DNA of 18,621 nt from Alcanivorax sp. UBA4485 (GTDB lineage: Bacteria > Pseudomonadota > Gammaproteobacteria > Pseudomonadales > Alcanivoracaceae). The notes beneath the pieces were generated by a model. It made no database searches. It saw only the letters and a program-made list of their open reading frames with translations, and was not told where the DNA came from. The position numbers and the translations under genes are program-made. Shown here one piece after another: positions 1 through 7,194 of this stretch. The number at the start of each line of letters is the position of its first letter. Within the stretch, counting starts at the first letter, position 1. Where the stretch lies: contig DGNT01000113.1 in NCBI GenBank assembly GCA_002389055.1, positions 1 through 18,621 on the forward strand. Direction: 5' to 3'.

Positions 1-551
1 CCCGGGCGCGTGGGCGCACCGGTGACCGCTTCCAACCGCTGTGCGCGGACGCCGAACGGCTGCCGTTGGCCGACGCCGGCCAAGGGCTGGTGTACTCCAG
101 CTTCGCGTTGCAATGGTGCCTGCCGGAACGGGCCATGACCGAAGTGGCTCGCGTGCTGGTGCCCAGCGGCCACCTGTTGCTGGCGGTGCCGCTGGCCGGC
201 TCGCTGCACGAGCTGCGCGACAGCTGGGCCGCCGCCGACGGCGCCCGCCGCCCGCGCCTGAATCGCCTGCCGGCGGAAGCCGACTGGCGCCAGGCGCTGG
301 AGGGCGCCGGTCTGTTCCCCCAGCAATGGCGGCGGATGGCGTTCACCGAGCACTACCCGGACGTGAGAACCCTGGTGCGGGCCTTCAAGGCCACTGGGGT
401 CGATCATGTGCAGGGCGGCGCCACCGGCCTTACCGGCAAGGCGGCCTGGCGGGCCCTGTGCGACGCCTATGAGGCGCGCCGCCAGCCGGCCGGACTGCCG
501 CTCACCTGGGACGTACTGTTCGTCGAGGCAATCAAGGAATCCCATGGCTGA
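1..551 (+). CDS. bioC: Malonyl-ACP O-methyltransferase BioC, C-terminal part
   Basis: This is the 3' part of a gene whose start lies outside the window; the reading frame enters at base 3 and 182 residues are visible. BioC is a SAM-dependent methyltransferase that methylates malonyl-ACP so that fatty-acid synthesis can build the pimeloyl chain of biotin. The visible part begins just after the SAM-binding glycine motif and contains the stretch DAERLPLAD followed by VYSSFALQWC, which resembles the BioC pattern around its conserved LQW. After it come a methyltransferase strand-helix (EVARVLVPSGHLLLAVPL) and the PRLNRLP region. The stop codon overlaps the start of bioD by 8 nt, which fits a biotin operon and supports BioC over a generic class I methyltransferase. 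The N-terminal Rossmann motif cannot be checked here. Confidence 0.88.
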   Translation, partial: RARGRTGDRFQPLCADAERLPLADAGQGLVYSSFALQWCLPERAMTEVARVLVPSGHLLLAVPLAGSLHELRDSWAAADGARRPRLNRLPAEADWRQALEGAGLFPQQWRRMAFTEHYPDVRTLVRAFKATGVDHVQGGATGLTGKAAWRALCDAYEARRQPAGLPLTWDVLFVEAIKESHG

Positions 552-1200
552 TACCCCTTCCCCCGAACGCCCCCCGCTGCCGGTTCTCAAAGGCGTGTTC
601 TTTATCACCGGTACCGACACCGAGGTGGGCAAAACCTGGGTCAGCTGCCGGCTGCTGGAACGCGCCCGGGAGGCCGGGTTGAGCTGCTACGGGCTCAAGC
701 CGATCGCCGCCGGCTGCGAGGACACCGCCGACGGCTTGCGCAACGAGGACGCCCTGAATCTGATGGCGTCGTCGTCGCTGTCGCTGCCCTATGAGCTGGT
801 CAACCCGGTGGCGCTGAAGGCGGCCATCGCGCCGCACATCGCCGCCCGGCAGGAGGGTCGTCGTATCAGCCTGTCGCAGCTGGCCGGCTATGTGCGCGGC
901 GCCCTGAGCAGTCACCCGGCGGATCTGGTGCTGGTGGAGGGCGCCGGCGGCTGGCGGGTGCCGCTCAATGATCGGGAAATGCTGTCCGCGCTGGCGGTGG
1001 AATTGAATCTGCCGGTGATCCAGGTGGTGGGCATGAAACTGGGCTGCATCAGCCACGCGCTGCTCACCGCCGAGGCGATTCAGGCGGACGGCCTGCGCTA
1101 TACGGGCACGGTGGCCAATTGTTTCGGCGAGATGGACGTGCGGGAAGAAAACCTGATCACCCTGCGGCAGCATCTGCCGGGGGCGTTCACGGTGATTTAG
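544..1200 (+). CDS. bioD: Dethiobiotin synthetase BioD
   Basis: A 218-residue protein of normal BioD length. It makes the ureido ring of dethiobiotin from 7,8-diaminopelargonate, CO2 and ATP in the cytoplasm, the penultimate step of biotin synthesis. The P-loop GTDTEVGKT is at residues 23-31, the KPIAAG segment (family form KPxxSG) at 52-57, and the second nucleotide-binding motif VEGAGGWRVPL at 131-141. The frame is open further upstream, but the ATG at 544 is chosen because it leaves the expected N-terminus and has AAGGA a few bases before it. The start lies inside the bioC stop region (8-nt overlap), so translation is probably coupled. A GC-rich hairpin follows the stop codon. Confidence 0.95.
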   Translation: MADTPSPERPPLPVLKGVFFITGTDTEVGKTWVSCRLLERAREAGLSCYGLKPIAAGCEDTADGLRNEDALNLMASSSLSLPYELVNPVALKAAIAPHIAARQEGRRISLSQLAGYVRGALSSHPADLVLVEGAGGWRVPLNDREMLSALAVELNLPVIQVVGMKLGCISHALLTAEAIQADGLRYTGTVANCFGEMDVREENLITLRQHLPGAFTVI

Positions 1201-1220
1201 CGCCCGGCGTTGCCGGGCGC
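1200..1220. terminator. GC-rich hairpin between convergent bioD and PEBP gene
   Basis: A perfect 9-bp inverted repeat (GCGCCCGGC, loop GTT, GCCGGGCGC) begins at the last base of the bioD stop codon and ends 8 nt before the end of the convergent gene. No clear T-run follows on either strand, so it may be a weak or bidirectional terminator, or simply a transcript-end stabilising hairpin. Confidence 0.45.
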
Positions 1221-1228
1221 TGTCGTCG

Positions 1229-1849
1229 TCAGACGTTGGGGTTCAGAGTGTAGGTGCCGGTGACGCTGGCCTGGTCGAGGATGTGGCCCTGCATGGCTTC
1301 CACCACCTGGGGACCGCGTATTTCGCCGCTCAGGCCCAGGGTCGTCACGTCCAGCGCGTAGACGGTGAAGGTGTAGTGGTGCAGCCGTTCGTCGTTCCAG
1401 GGCGGGCAGGGGCCGTCGTAGCCGCCGTAGACGCCTTTCATGTCCGGGTCGCCGGCCAGGAAGTCGGTGTAGTCATTGGCGCCGCGAAGGCCTTTCGCGG
1501 TTTGCCCGATGTCCTTGCCGCGCGGAACCACGCCGTCGGCGTCCTCGCCTTCATCGATCTGCCGTATGTCGGCGGGAATATCCACCAGGACCCAGTGATA
1601 GAAATCCGCCCGGGGCAGGTCCGCGGGCACGGTTTTGCCGTCCTGGTTCACGTCGGAGGCATCGGTGGGTGCGTCCGGGTCCACCACCAGCAGGGCGAAA
1701 CTCCGGGTGCCTTCCGGTACACCGTCCCAGACCACCTTGGGGTTGCGGTTATCGCTCAGGCTCATGTGTTCTTTGGGCTCGGGTACCGCGAATGCGAACG
1801 GGCCGGGAACCGGTTGGCCTTCGTTCACGCCTTCCACAGTAATGCGCAT
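1229..1849 (-). CDS. YbhB/YbcL family Raf kinase inhibitor-like (PEBP) protein
   Basis: A 206-residue protein of the phosphatidylethanolamine-binding protein superfamily, bacterial YbhB/YbcL branch. These proteins have a conserved anion/ligand pocket, and their bacterial role is poorly known. The pocket signatures are visible: DPDAPT at residues 57-62, HWVLVDIP at 85-92, YDGPCPP at 144-150 and HHYTFTVYALD at 157-167. The frame stays open 32 codons upstream, but the start at 1849 is chosen because AGGAGG lies five bases before that ATG. No signal peptide is visible, so it is probably cytoplasmic. Between DPDAPT and HWV there is a segment (residues 63-84, SDVNQDGKTVPADLP) with an acidic DxNxDGKT look that is longer than in E. 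coli YbhB as I recall it. It stands alone between two divergent or convergent neighbours. Confidence 0.9.
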   Translation of the reverse strand: MRITVEGVNEGQPVPGPFAFAVPEPKEHMSLSDNRNPKVVWDGVPEGTRSFALLVVDPDAPTDASDVNQDGKTVPADLPRADFYHWVLVDIPADIRQIDEGEDADGVVPRGKDIGQTAKGLRGANDYTDFLAGDPDMKGVYGGYDGPCPPWNDERLHHYTFTVYALDVTTLGLSGEIRGPQVVEAMQGHILDQASVTGTYTLNPNV

Positions 1850-1970
1850 GCTCTCCTCCTGATTGGCTTGAAAGTGCCGTTTGAACAATACGGCCTGTCC
1901 CCAGCATTGCGTCTCCGGCACCGGTAATTCAAGCCCCGTGCGCATTCGATTTCACGGAACCGTCCTGTGC

Positions 1971-1988
1971 CTGTCATGCCTTTGTCAA
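1971..1988 (+). promoter_or_regulatory. Putative PhoB box upstream of the phosphatase operon
   Basis: CTGTCAT (1971-1977), four spacer bases, then TTGTCAA (1982-1988): two direct 7-bp half-sites with 11-bp periodicity, as in the PhoB consensus (CTGTCAT, 4 nt, CTGTCAT). A degenerate third half-site, CCGTCCT, sits exactly 11 bp upstream at 1960-1966. The site is about 120 bp before the phoD-like start codon. PhoB boxes normally replace the -35 element; TTTACA (2002-2007) and TTTACAG (2012-2018) are only fair -10 candidates. Assignment to phoD rather than to the divergent PEBP gene rests on function. Confidence 0.6.
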
Positions 1989-2024
1989 TCTTCGCTGGGC
2001 GTTTACACGGTTTTACAGAGCGCA

Positions 2025-2050
2025 ACAGTTTGGCACGGTCGTGCAACTGT
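2025..2050 (+). repeat. Interrupted inverted repeat in the phoD 5' region
   Basis: ACAGTT (2025-2030) and GCACG (2033-2037) on the left pair with CGTGC (2040-2044) and AACTGT (2045-2050) on the right. This gives an 11-bp stem with a two-base bulge (TG) and a two-base loop as written. TTTGG (2029-2033) can instead pair with CCAAA (2051-2055), an alternative that excludes the first. It lies 59 bp before the phoD-like ATG, so it could be an operator dyad or a leader RNA hairpin. Confidence 0.5.
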
Positions 2051-2108
2051 CCAAATGCAACTTCCTGCTTACGCTTTGCCTGCATTCTTTATTAGGGGAG
2101 ATCGGGGT

Positions 2109-3857
2109 ATGGATCGCAAGCGTCGTCGTCTGGTGCAGGCCATGGCCGTGGGTAGCGCCGCTACCTGGGTGGCCGGTTGTGGTGGGGGGAGTTCTTCTGA
2201 TTCTCCGCCGCCGTCCACGGATGCGCCGAATCAGCCCAACGAGCCGGAGACCCCGGGCCCTTCGGAGCCGACGGTCCCTCGGGTGGATTTCGCCCACGGG
2301 GTGGCCTCCGGCGATCCGCTCGCCGACCGGGTGATGCTGTGGACCCGCGTTACCCCCCGTGAGGACACGACGGCGCCGATACCGGTGACCGTCACGGTAG
2401 CCCGGGACGCGGCGCTGCTGGACCCGGTGGCGCGCTTCGAGACCCGCGCCGACGCGCAGCACGATTTCTGCGTCAAACAGGACGCTACCGGCCTGGAAGC
2501 CGGGCGCTGGTATTACTACCAGTTCAGCGTGGCGGACCAGCGCTCTCCCATTGGCCGCACCCGCACGCTGCCGGCGGCGGACCGATATGTGGACCGGGCC
2601 CGTTTCGCGGTGGTGTCCTGCGCCAATATTTCCCACGGTTATTTTTCCGTCTACAAGACCCTGGCCGATCACGGCGATCTGGATTTCGTGCTGCACCTGG
2701 GCGATTACCTGTATGAATACGGCATCGGCGAATACGGCGACGTGCCCGACCGGGACCCGCAGCCGCCCCACGAAATGGTGACGCTGGAGGACTACCGCCA
2801 GCGCCACGCCCAGTACAAAGGCGACCAGGACCTGCAGGCGGTGCACCGGCAGTACCCGATGATCGTGATCTGGGACGACCACGAAAGCACCAACGACAGC
2901 TACCAGGACGGCGCCGAGAACCATCAGCCGCTCACCGAAGGCGACTGGGAGACGCGCAAGAACATCGCCCGCCGGGTGTATTTCGAATGGATGCCGATCC
3001 GCGAGCAGAACCCGGGGGATGTCGCCACCATTTACCGGCGCTTCCAGTTCGGTGATCTGATCGATCTGAGCATGCTGGATACCCGTCTCGAGGGCCGCGA
3101 CGAGCCCCTGTCGGTGCCGTTTGATCCGGCCCGTAACGACCCGGAGCGGCGTCTGATCAGCGACACCCAGATGCAGTGGCTGCTGGATGGCCTGAGCGCG
3201 TCCACCGCCCGCTGGCGCTTCATCGGTCAGCAGGTGATGTTCGCCCAGCTCAACATCGCCGAGATCCCCTCGCTCAATGAGCATGCGCCGCAACTGCGCG
3301 GCAATCTGTCGGCGATCAACATGGATCAGTGGGACGGTTACGCCGCGGATCGTTTGAAGATTCTCAACCACCTGGACGACAACAACATCGACAACGTGGT
3401 GATTCTCACCGGCGATATTCACACCTCCTGGGCCAGTGAGATCTATCGCAACCCGGGCACCCTGCTGGGGGACCTGTTCGATGCGCCCCTGGCCACCGAA
3501 TTCGTTACCCCGGCGGTGACCAGCCCGGGCTTCCCGGAAGGCGCCGCGGAACTGGCCGGCGTCGCCATTCCGGTGGTCAACCCGCACATCCGCTATGTGG
3601 AAGCCAAGTCCCGCGGTTTCATCCTGATGGACGTGAACCGCCAGCGCGCCCAGGCGGAGTTCTATTACGCCCGCGACATCGAGTCCTTCGACCTGCGCGG
3701 GCAGATCGACGAAAGCAAAACCAAATTAGTGGCGGTGTACAGCGGTGACAGCCGCCTGCGCGAAGGCGGGCTGAGCCCGTCGCGGCCGCGCACCCTGCGC
3801 ACCGCGCTGTTCCACCCGCCGGCACCGGCGAGCGCAGCCACGGAGGAGATGGCATGA
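2109..3857 (+). CDS. PhoD-like alkaline phosphatase, predicted Tat lipoprotein
   Basis: A 582-residue protein of the PhoD family, Ca/Fe-dependent extracytoplasmic phosphodiesterase/monoesterases that release phosphate from organic esters. The N-terminus has a twin-arginine-like motif (KRRRLVQ, residues 4-10), a short hydrophobic stretch and a lipobox ending at Cys24 (VAGC), followed by a Pro/Ser-rich linker. This suggests Tat export and lipid anchoring. The PhoD N-terminal domain motif FAHGVASGDPLADRVMLWTR follows, then the metallophosphatase motifs VVSCAN (168-173), LHLGDYLYEYG (195-205), IWDDHES (254-260) and TGDIHTSWAS (434-443). The frame is open upstream, but the ATG at 2109 has AGGGGAG eight bases before it and yields the signal peptide. 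It overlaps the next gene by ATGA, so the two are coupled. A PhoB box upstream suggests phosphate-starvation control. Confidence 0.93.
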   Translation: MDRKRRRLVQAMAVGSAATWVAGCGGGSSSDSPPPSTDAPNQPNEPETPGPSEPTVPRVDFAHGVASGDPLADRVMLWTRVTPREDTTAPIPVTVTVARDAALLDPVARFETRADAQHDFCVKQDATGLEAGRWYYYQFSVADQRSPIGRTRTLPAADRYVDRARFAVVSCANISHGYFSVYKTLADHGDLDFVLHLGDYLYEYGIGEYGDVPDRDPQPPHEMVTLEDYRQRHAQYKGDQDLQAVHRQYPMIVIWDDHESTNDSYQDGAENHQPLTEGDWETRKNIARRVYFEWMPIREQNPGDVATIYRRFQFGDLIDLSMLDTRLEGRDEPLSVPFDPARNDPERRLISDTQMQWLLDGLSASTARWRFIGQQVMFAQLNIAEIPSLNEHAPQLRGNLSAINMDQWDGYAADRLKILNHLDDNNIDNVVILTGDIHTSWASEIYRNPGTLLGDLFDAPLATEFVTPAVTSPGFPEGAAELAGVAIPVVNPHIRYVEAKSRGFILMDVNRQRAQAEFYYARDIESFDLRGQIDESKTKLVAVYSGDSRLREGGLSPSRPRTLRTALFHPPAPASAATEEMA

Positions 3858-5920
3858 ACTGGACAATCCAACGACTGGCGCTGGCCGCCGCTCTGGGTCT
3901 GACCCTGGCCGCCTGCGGTGGTGACAGTGGCAGCGACGGTGGTACCACACCGCAGCCCAATGAACCCGAAGAACCGGAAACCCCGGTGGACCCGGAGCCG
4001 GAACCAGAACCGACGGTGCTGGAGCGGGTGCGCTTTCTGACCATCGGCGATTCCGGCAGCGGCTCGGACGGCGCCTACGCGGTCGGCCAGGCCATGGCGG
4101 ACATCTGTGCGGTGAAACTGGGGGCGGAAAATGACCCCGAGCGGCCCGGCTGTGATTTTGTCGTCGGGCTGGGGGACAATATTTACGAATCCGGTGTCAC
4201 CAGCGTCGACGACCCGCAGTTCGAGGAGAAATTCGAGCTGCCGTTCGAGCCGGTGGATCTGCCGTTCTATCTGGTGCTGGGTAACCACGACAACACCGCC
4301 TATGTAGGCGGCGACGGCGCCGGCAACGCGCGCGGTGAGTTCCAGGTGGACTACACCTATTTCGACGGCCGCCTGTCCGACCGCTGGATCATGCCGGATC
4401 GCTATTTCCAGCAGGACGCTGGTGAAACCGAGAGCGGTGCGCCGCTGGTGTCGTTGTTCGCGTTGGATTCCAACCCGATCGCCGGCGGCTTCGCCGACGC
4501 GGATCTGGACTACGCCTACCACACCTACGGCATCAACCAGTTGAACTGGGCGGTAAGCGCCATCGGCGGCTCCCAGGCGGAATTCAAAATCGGCCTGGCC
4601 CACCATCCCTATCTGTCCAACGGCAGCCACGGCAACGCCGGCAACTACGACGGCGTGCCCAGCGAAATACTGCCGGTGCTGGCTGGCGATCGCTGGCGGG
4701 CGTTCATGGAAGAGGCGGTGTGCGACAAGGCGGATTTCTTCTTCGCCGGCCACGACCATGATTTGCAGGTGCTCGACGCGGTGCCTGAATGCGGCCGCAC
4801 CGAGTTCGTGGTCAGCGGCGCCGCCAGCAAGATGCGCAGCCTGGACGACCCGGAGCGCAACCAGGCGCCTTTCCAAATGGGTGACGTCTACGGGTTCTTC
4901 TGGATGGAAGCGGTGGAAGCGGACAGCCAGGCCGGCACGCCGGCGCGGCTGTGCCTGGAAGCCTATGTGGTGGAGCCGGGTGTCGAAGGGCTGGGCGTGC
5001 TCGACGCTGGCCAGGCCACCCCGGCCTATCAGCGCTGCTACGACAAGCAACCCGAGGTGGGGATTGCCCCCGGCAACGATTTCTCCAGCGATATCTTCAC
5101 CGGCGGCGACGCGTTCCCGCTGCCCCTGCCGGACGGTTTCGACGCGGATTTCAGTGGCCCGTTGCAGGCGTTCCGTGACCAGCTGATCTCCGGTTTTAAC
5201 CAGGCCATGGCCGGCCTGCCGGAAGGGCCGCAGCAGGAAGTGGCGGCGCAGATTCTGGCCGGGCTGGACACGCTGTTCAGCGCCCTGGACGGCGCCGCGG
5301 CGGCGATCTCCGGTGGCGATGACGCCGATATGAGTCAGGCGTTCCAGGGGGCGCTGGCCGCCGCCCAGCAGTTGGACGCCATCGACACCAGCACCCTGCC
5401 GGCGCCGTTTGACCAGCTGGGCGGCGCCTTCCAGGCGCTCAGCGACGGGCTCGGTAACGGTGCGGATTTCGAGGGTGAGTCTTCCGGCACGCTGCAGGAT
5501 GTGGCGTTCCTGGCCGGCCCGCTGGTGCAACTGGCGCGCAACCTGGACAACATTGTCGACGGCGTCAACGAGCAGACCCCGGACGTGCCGGTGCTGTCCG
5601 GCCTCACCAAGGTGCTGTCCAGTGTCTCGCTGGGCCTCGCCAACACCCTGGAACAGCTGGTACTGCTCGATACCAGCGCCACCGGTGAGCAACTGGTGGG
5701 CACCATTCAGGTGGTGCTGGAGCAGGTGGTGAATGATGTGCTGTGGCTGGAGAACGTCGACCAGGCCACGCTGCCGGGTAACGCCATCTCGTCGGTGCTG
5801 GCCACGCTCACCCGGGAAATTACCGCCCAGCTGGACCGGGCCTTGAGCCCGCTGGGCGGGCTGCTTGACCTGCTTTCGCCGGTGACCAATCTGCTCGCCG
5901 GCCTGCTCGGCTTTCTCTAG
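3854..5920 (+). CDS. Purple-acid-phosphatase-like metallophosphoesterase lipoprotein with extra C-terminal region
   Basis: A 688-residue predicted lipoprotein (Sec signal, lipobox LAAC with Cys21), then a Pro/Glu linker (residues 33-53) and a calcineurin-like phosphoesterase domain (about 58-375). Metal-ligand motifs are GDSGSG (65-70), GLGDNIYESG (105-114), GNHDN (143-147), AHHPY (249-253) and GHDHD (299-303). The GDNIYESG and GNHDN forms resemble the ACP5/tartrate-resistant acid phosphatase branch. Residues about 405-688 belong to no domain I can name. They are Ala/Leu/Gly/Asp-rich, look mostly helical with repeated amphipathic segments, and end in the hydrophobic LSPVTNLLAGLLGFL. The region vaguely recalls the helical part of some bacterial collagen-like surface proteins, but that is a guess. 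The start codon overlaps the phoD-like stop (ATGA), so both enzymes are probably made together at the cell surface. Confidence 0.9.
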   Translation: MNWTIQRLALAAALGLTLAACGGDSGSDGGTTPQPNEPEEPETPVDPEPEPEPTVLERVRFLTIGDSGSGSDGAYAVGQAMADICAVKLGAENDPERPGCDFVVGLGDNIYESGVTSVDDPQFEEKFELPFEPVDLPFYLVLGNHDNTAYVGGDGAGNARGEFQVDYTYFDGRLSDRWIMPDRYFQQDAGETESGAPLVSLFALDSNPIAGGFADADLDYAYHTYGINQLNWAVSAIGGSQAEFKIGLAHHPYLSNGSHGNAGNYDGVPSEILPVLAGDRWRAFMEEAVCDKADFFFAGHDHDLQVLDAVPECGRTEFVVSGAASKMRSLDDPERNQAPFQMGDVYGFFWMEAVEADSQAGTPARLCLEAYVVEPGVEGLGVLDAGQATPAYQRCYDKQPEVGIAPGNDFSSDIFTGGDAFPLPLPDGFDADFSGPLQAFRDQLISGFNQAMAGLPEGPQQEVAAQILAGLDTLFSALDGAAAAISGGDDADMSQAFQGALAAAQQLDAIDTSTLPAPFDQLGGAFQALSDGLGNGADFEGESSGTLQDVAFLAGPLVQLARNLDNIVDGVNEQTPDVPVLSGLTKVLSSVSLGLANTLEQLVLLDTSATGEQLVGTIQVVLEQVVNDVLWLENVDQATLPGNAISSVLATLTREITAQLDRALSPLGGLLDLLSPVTNLLAGLLGFL

Positions 5921-5932
5921 CCGCCCCCGCGG

Positions 5933-7072
5933 TTAGTCCCGCTGGCACAGCCAGTCGGCGATCATCGCCCAGCTTTCCTGCTGGGCGGTGGCGCCGCCGA
6001 GGATGCCCATGTGGCCGCCGGGGATGGTGACGTAGGTCTTGTCCCGGCTGCCCACCAGGGTGTCCATGGCGTGGCTGCAATCCCGGGTGACGATGGGGTC
6101 GCCGGCGCCGGTGATATTGAGAATGCTGGCCTGCACGCGGCTGAGCTGACCGCCGCCGCCGGGCATCGGCAGCTGGCCCCGGGCGACCACGTTGTCCACC
6201 CACAGATAATGAATGATGTCCTGAATCACGCCGCCGGGGTAAGCGACCATGTCGTTCAGAAAGGCGCCGTTGGTGGCGTGGGCGCTGACAAAATCCCGGT
6301 CGTGCAGGTTCTTCACCAGATTCCAGTAGCCCTGCACGCTGGCCACCGGGTTGGTCAGTTTGAAGGCGAGGCTGTTGGCCCACCCCGGTGACCGCAGCCA
6401 GGCCGGGTTAAAGTCGTGGGCGCGCAGCCCGGTGCGCCGCCGCAACCACTTCAGGTTGCGGCTCAGGCGCCGGTACTGTTTGCCCAGGGCGCCGTTGCGG
6501 TGATAGTCCGTGGGCGTGCCCACCAGCACCAGATTGGCGAGGTCCGGGTCCTGGCCGAGCCCCGCGTAGCACAGGCTGAACAGGCCACCGAAGCTCCAGC
6601 CGTGCAGGCTCAGCCGGCGCTCGCTGCTGTGCGCGCGTACCCGTTCCAGTAGCGCCGGCAGCTTTTCCGCGAAGTAGGTGGCCAGGCTGTGATGGTTCTC
6701 CGCCCGCCCGGGCCGCCCCCAGTCCACCAGATACAGCTCAAAGCCCCGCGCGCGCAGGTAGCGCACCAGGCTGCGGCGTGGGAACAGATCGTAGATCAGC
6801 ATGTTCACCGCCAGCGGCGGCACCAGCACCAGCGGCGTGCGCTGGGTCCGGGTGGCGACCGGCACCACGTCGCCGTTGTCCAGCTCGATCTGGCTTTCCC
6901 GCAGCGGCGGGTAGTAGCGCAGCTGGACCAGGCCGTCATCGCCGATCACCTGAAAAGGCGTGGCGTCGGCCTGTACCAGAACTTCACTGCGGAACAGACG
7001 CTGGCCGGCGTTGCCGAGCCAGCGGCGGGCGGATTTCAGAGACGGCACCGAGGGCGCCGGCAACATGGACAT
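5933..7072 (-). CDS. PHA synthase-like alpha/beta hydrolase with serine nucleophile
   Basis: A 379-residue alpha/beta hydrolase related to class III polyhydroxyalkanoate synthase PhaC. PhaC-like features are LVLVPPLAVNMLIYDL (81-96), the helix SLVRYLRARGFELYLVDWG (101-119), and the nucleophile elbow HGWSFGG (157-163). The predicted triad is Ser160, Asp325 (GAGDPIV) and His354 (PGGHMGI). True PhaC enzymes carry Cys at the elbow (GxCxGG); Ser here suggests an esterase, lipase or acyltransferase rather than a polymerase. No signal peptide is seen; the basic N-terminus and lack of a TM segment suggest a cytoplasmic enzyme. The start at 7072 has AGGA about eight bases upstream. A second in-frame ATG lies two codons later. 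It converges with the phosphatase operon, 12 nt apart with no visible terminator, and is preceded by a 122-nt gap full of hairpins. Confidence 0.85.
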   Translation of the reverse strand: MSMLPAPSVPSLKSARRWLGNAGQRLFRSEVLVQADATPFQVIGDDGLVQLRYYPPLRESQIELDNGDVVPVATRTQRTPLVLVPPLAVNMLIYDLFPRRSLVRYLRARGFELYLVDWGRPGRAENHHSLATYFAEKLPALLERVRAHSSERRLSLHGWSFGGLFSLCYAGLGQDPDLANLVLVGTPTDYHRNGALGKQYRRLSRNLKWLRRRTGLRAHDFNPAWLRSPGWANSLAFKLTNPVASVQGYWNLVKNLHDRDFVSAHATNGAFLNDMVAYPGGVIQDIIHYLWVDNVVARGQLPMPGGGGQLSRVQASILNITGAGDPIVTRDCSHAMDTLVGSRDKTYVTIPGGHMGILGGATAQQESWAMIADWLCQRD

Positions 7073-7134
7073 GGTTCAATCCTGCGAGCCGTTTTCGGGG
7101 CCGCGAAGTGTAGCGGCGAGGACAGAACCTGGCG

Positions 7135-7166
7135 GTCGCCGAAGCGACAGGCGCGCCCGGCGCCTG
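7135..7166 (-). other. Two adjacent hairpins in the leader of the hydrolase gene
   Basis: Read on the minus strand, a 7-bp stem CAGGCGC/GCGCCTG (7148-7166) is followed directly by GTCGC-TTCG-GCGAC (7135-7148). The latter is a stem capped by the very stable cUUCGg tetraloop. Both lie between the terminator of the upstream oxidoreductase gene and the hydrolase start. They could be part of a double terminator, a leader attenuator or an RNA-stability element; the sequence alone does not decide. Confidence 0.5.
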
Positions 7167-7169
7167 GGT

Positions 7170-7194
7170 AAAACCAGGGCCTGTTCACAGGCCC
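7170..7194 (-). terminator. Intrinsic terminator of the flavodoxin-like oxidoreductase gene
   Basis: On the minus strand, immediately after the stop codon, a perfect 7-bp stem GGGCCTG/CAGGCCC with loop TGAA is followed by TGG and TTTT. This is a reasonable rho-independent terminator, and it separates the oxidoreductase gene from the downstream hydrolase gene. Confidence 0.7.

Noticed and set aside
1850..1945. N-terminal extension of the PEBP gene (32 extra codons)
   Set aside because: The inner ATG has a near-perfect Shine-Dalgarno at ideal distance, and the extension has no family similarity or signal-peptide pattern.
2013..3587. Long minus-strand frame opposite the phoD-like gene
   Set aside because: Antisense shadow; composition unlike a real protein, and all PhoD motifs are on the plus strand.
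3665..5692. Long open frame (675 codons) on the minus strand opposite the phosphatase gene
   Set aside because: His/Val/Arg-rich antisense shadow in high-GC DNA; no family motif, and the plus strand carries a clear lipoprotein phosphatase.
5921..5932. Terminator between the phosphatase operon and the convergent hydrolase gene
   Set aside because: The 12-nt gap has no inverted repeat with a T-run.
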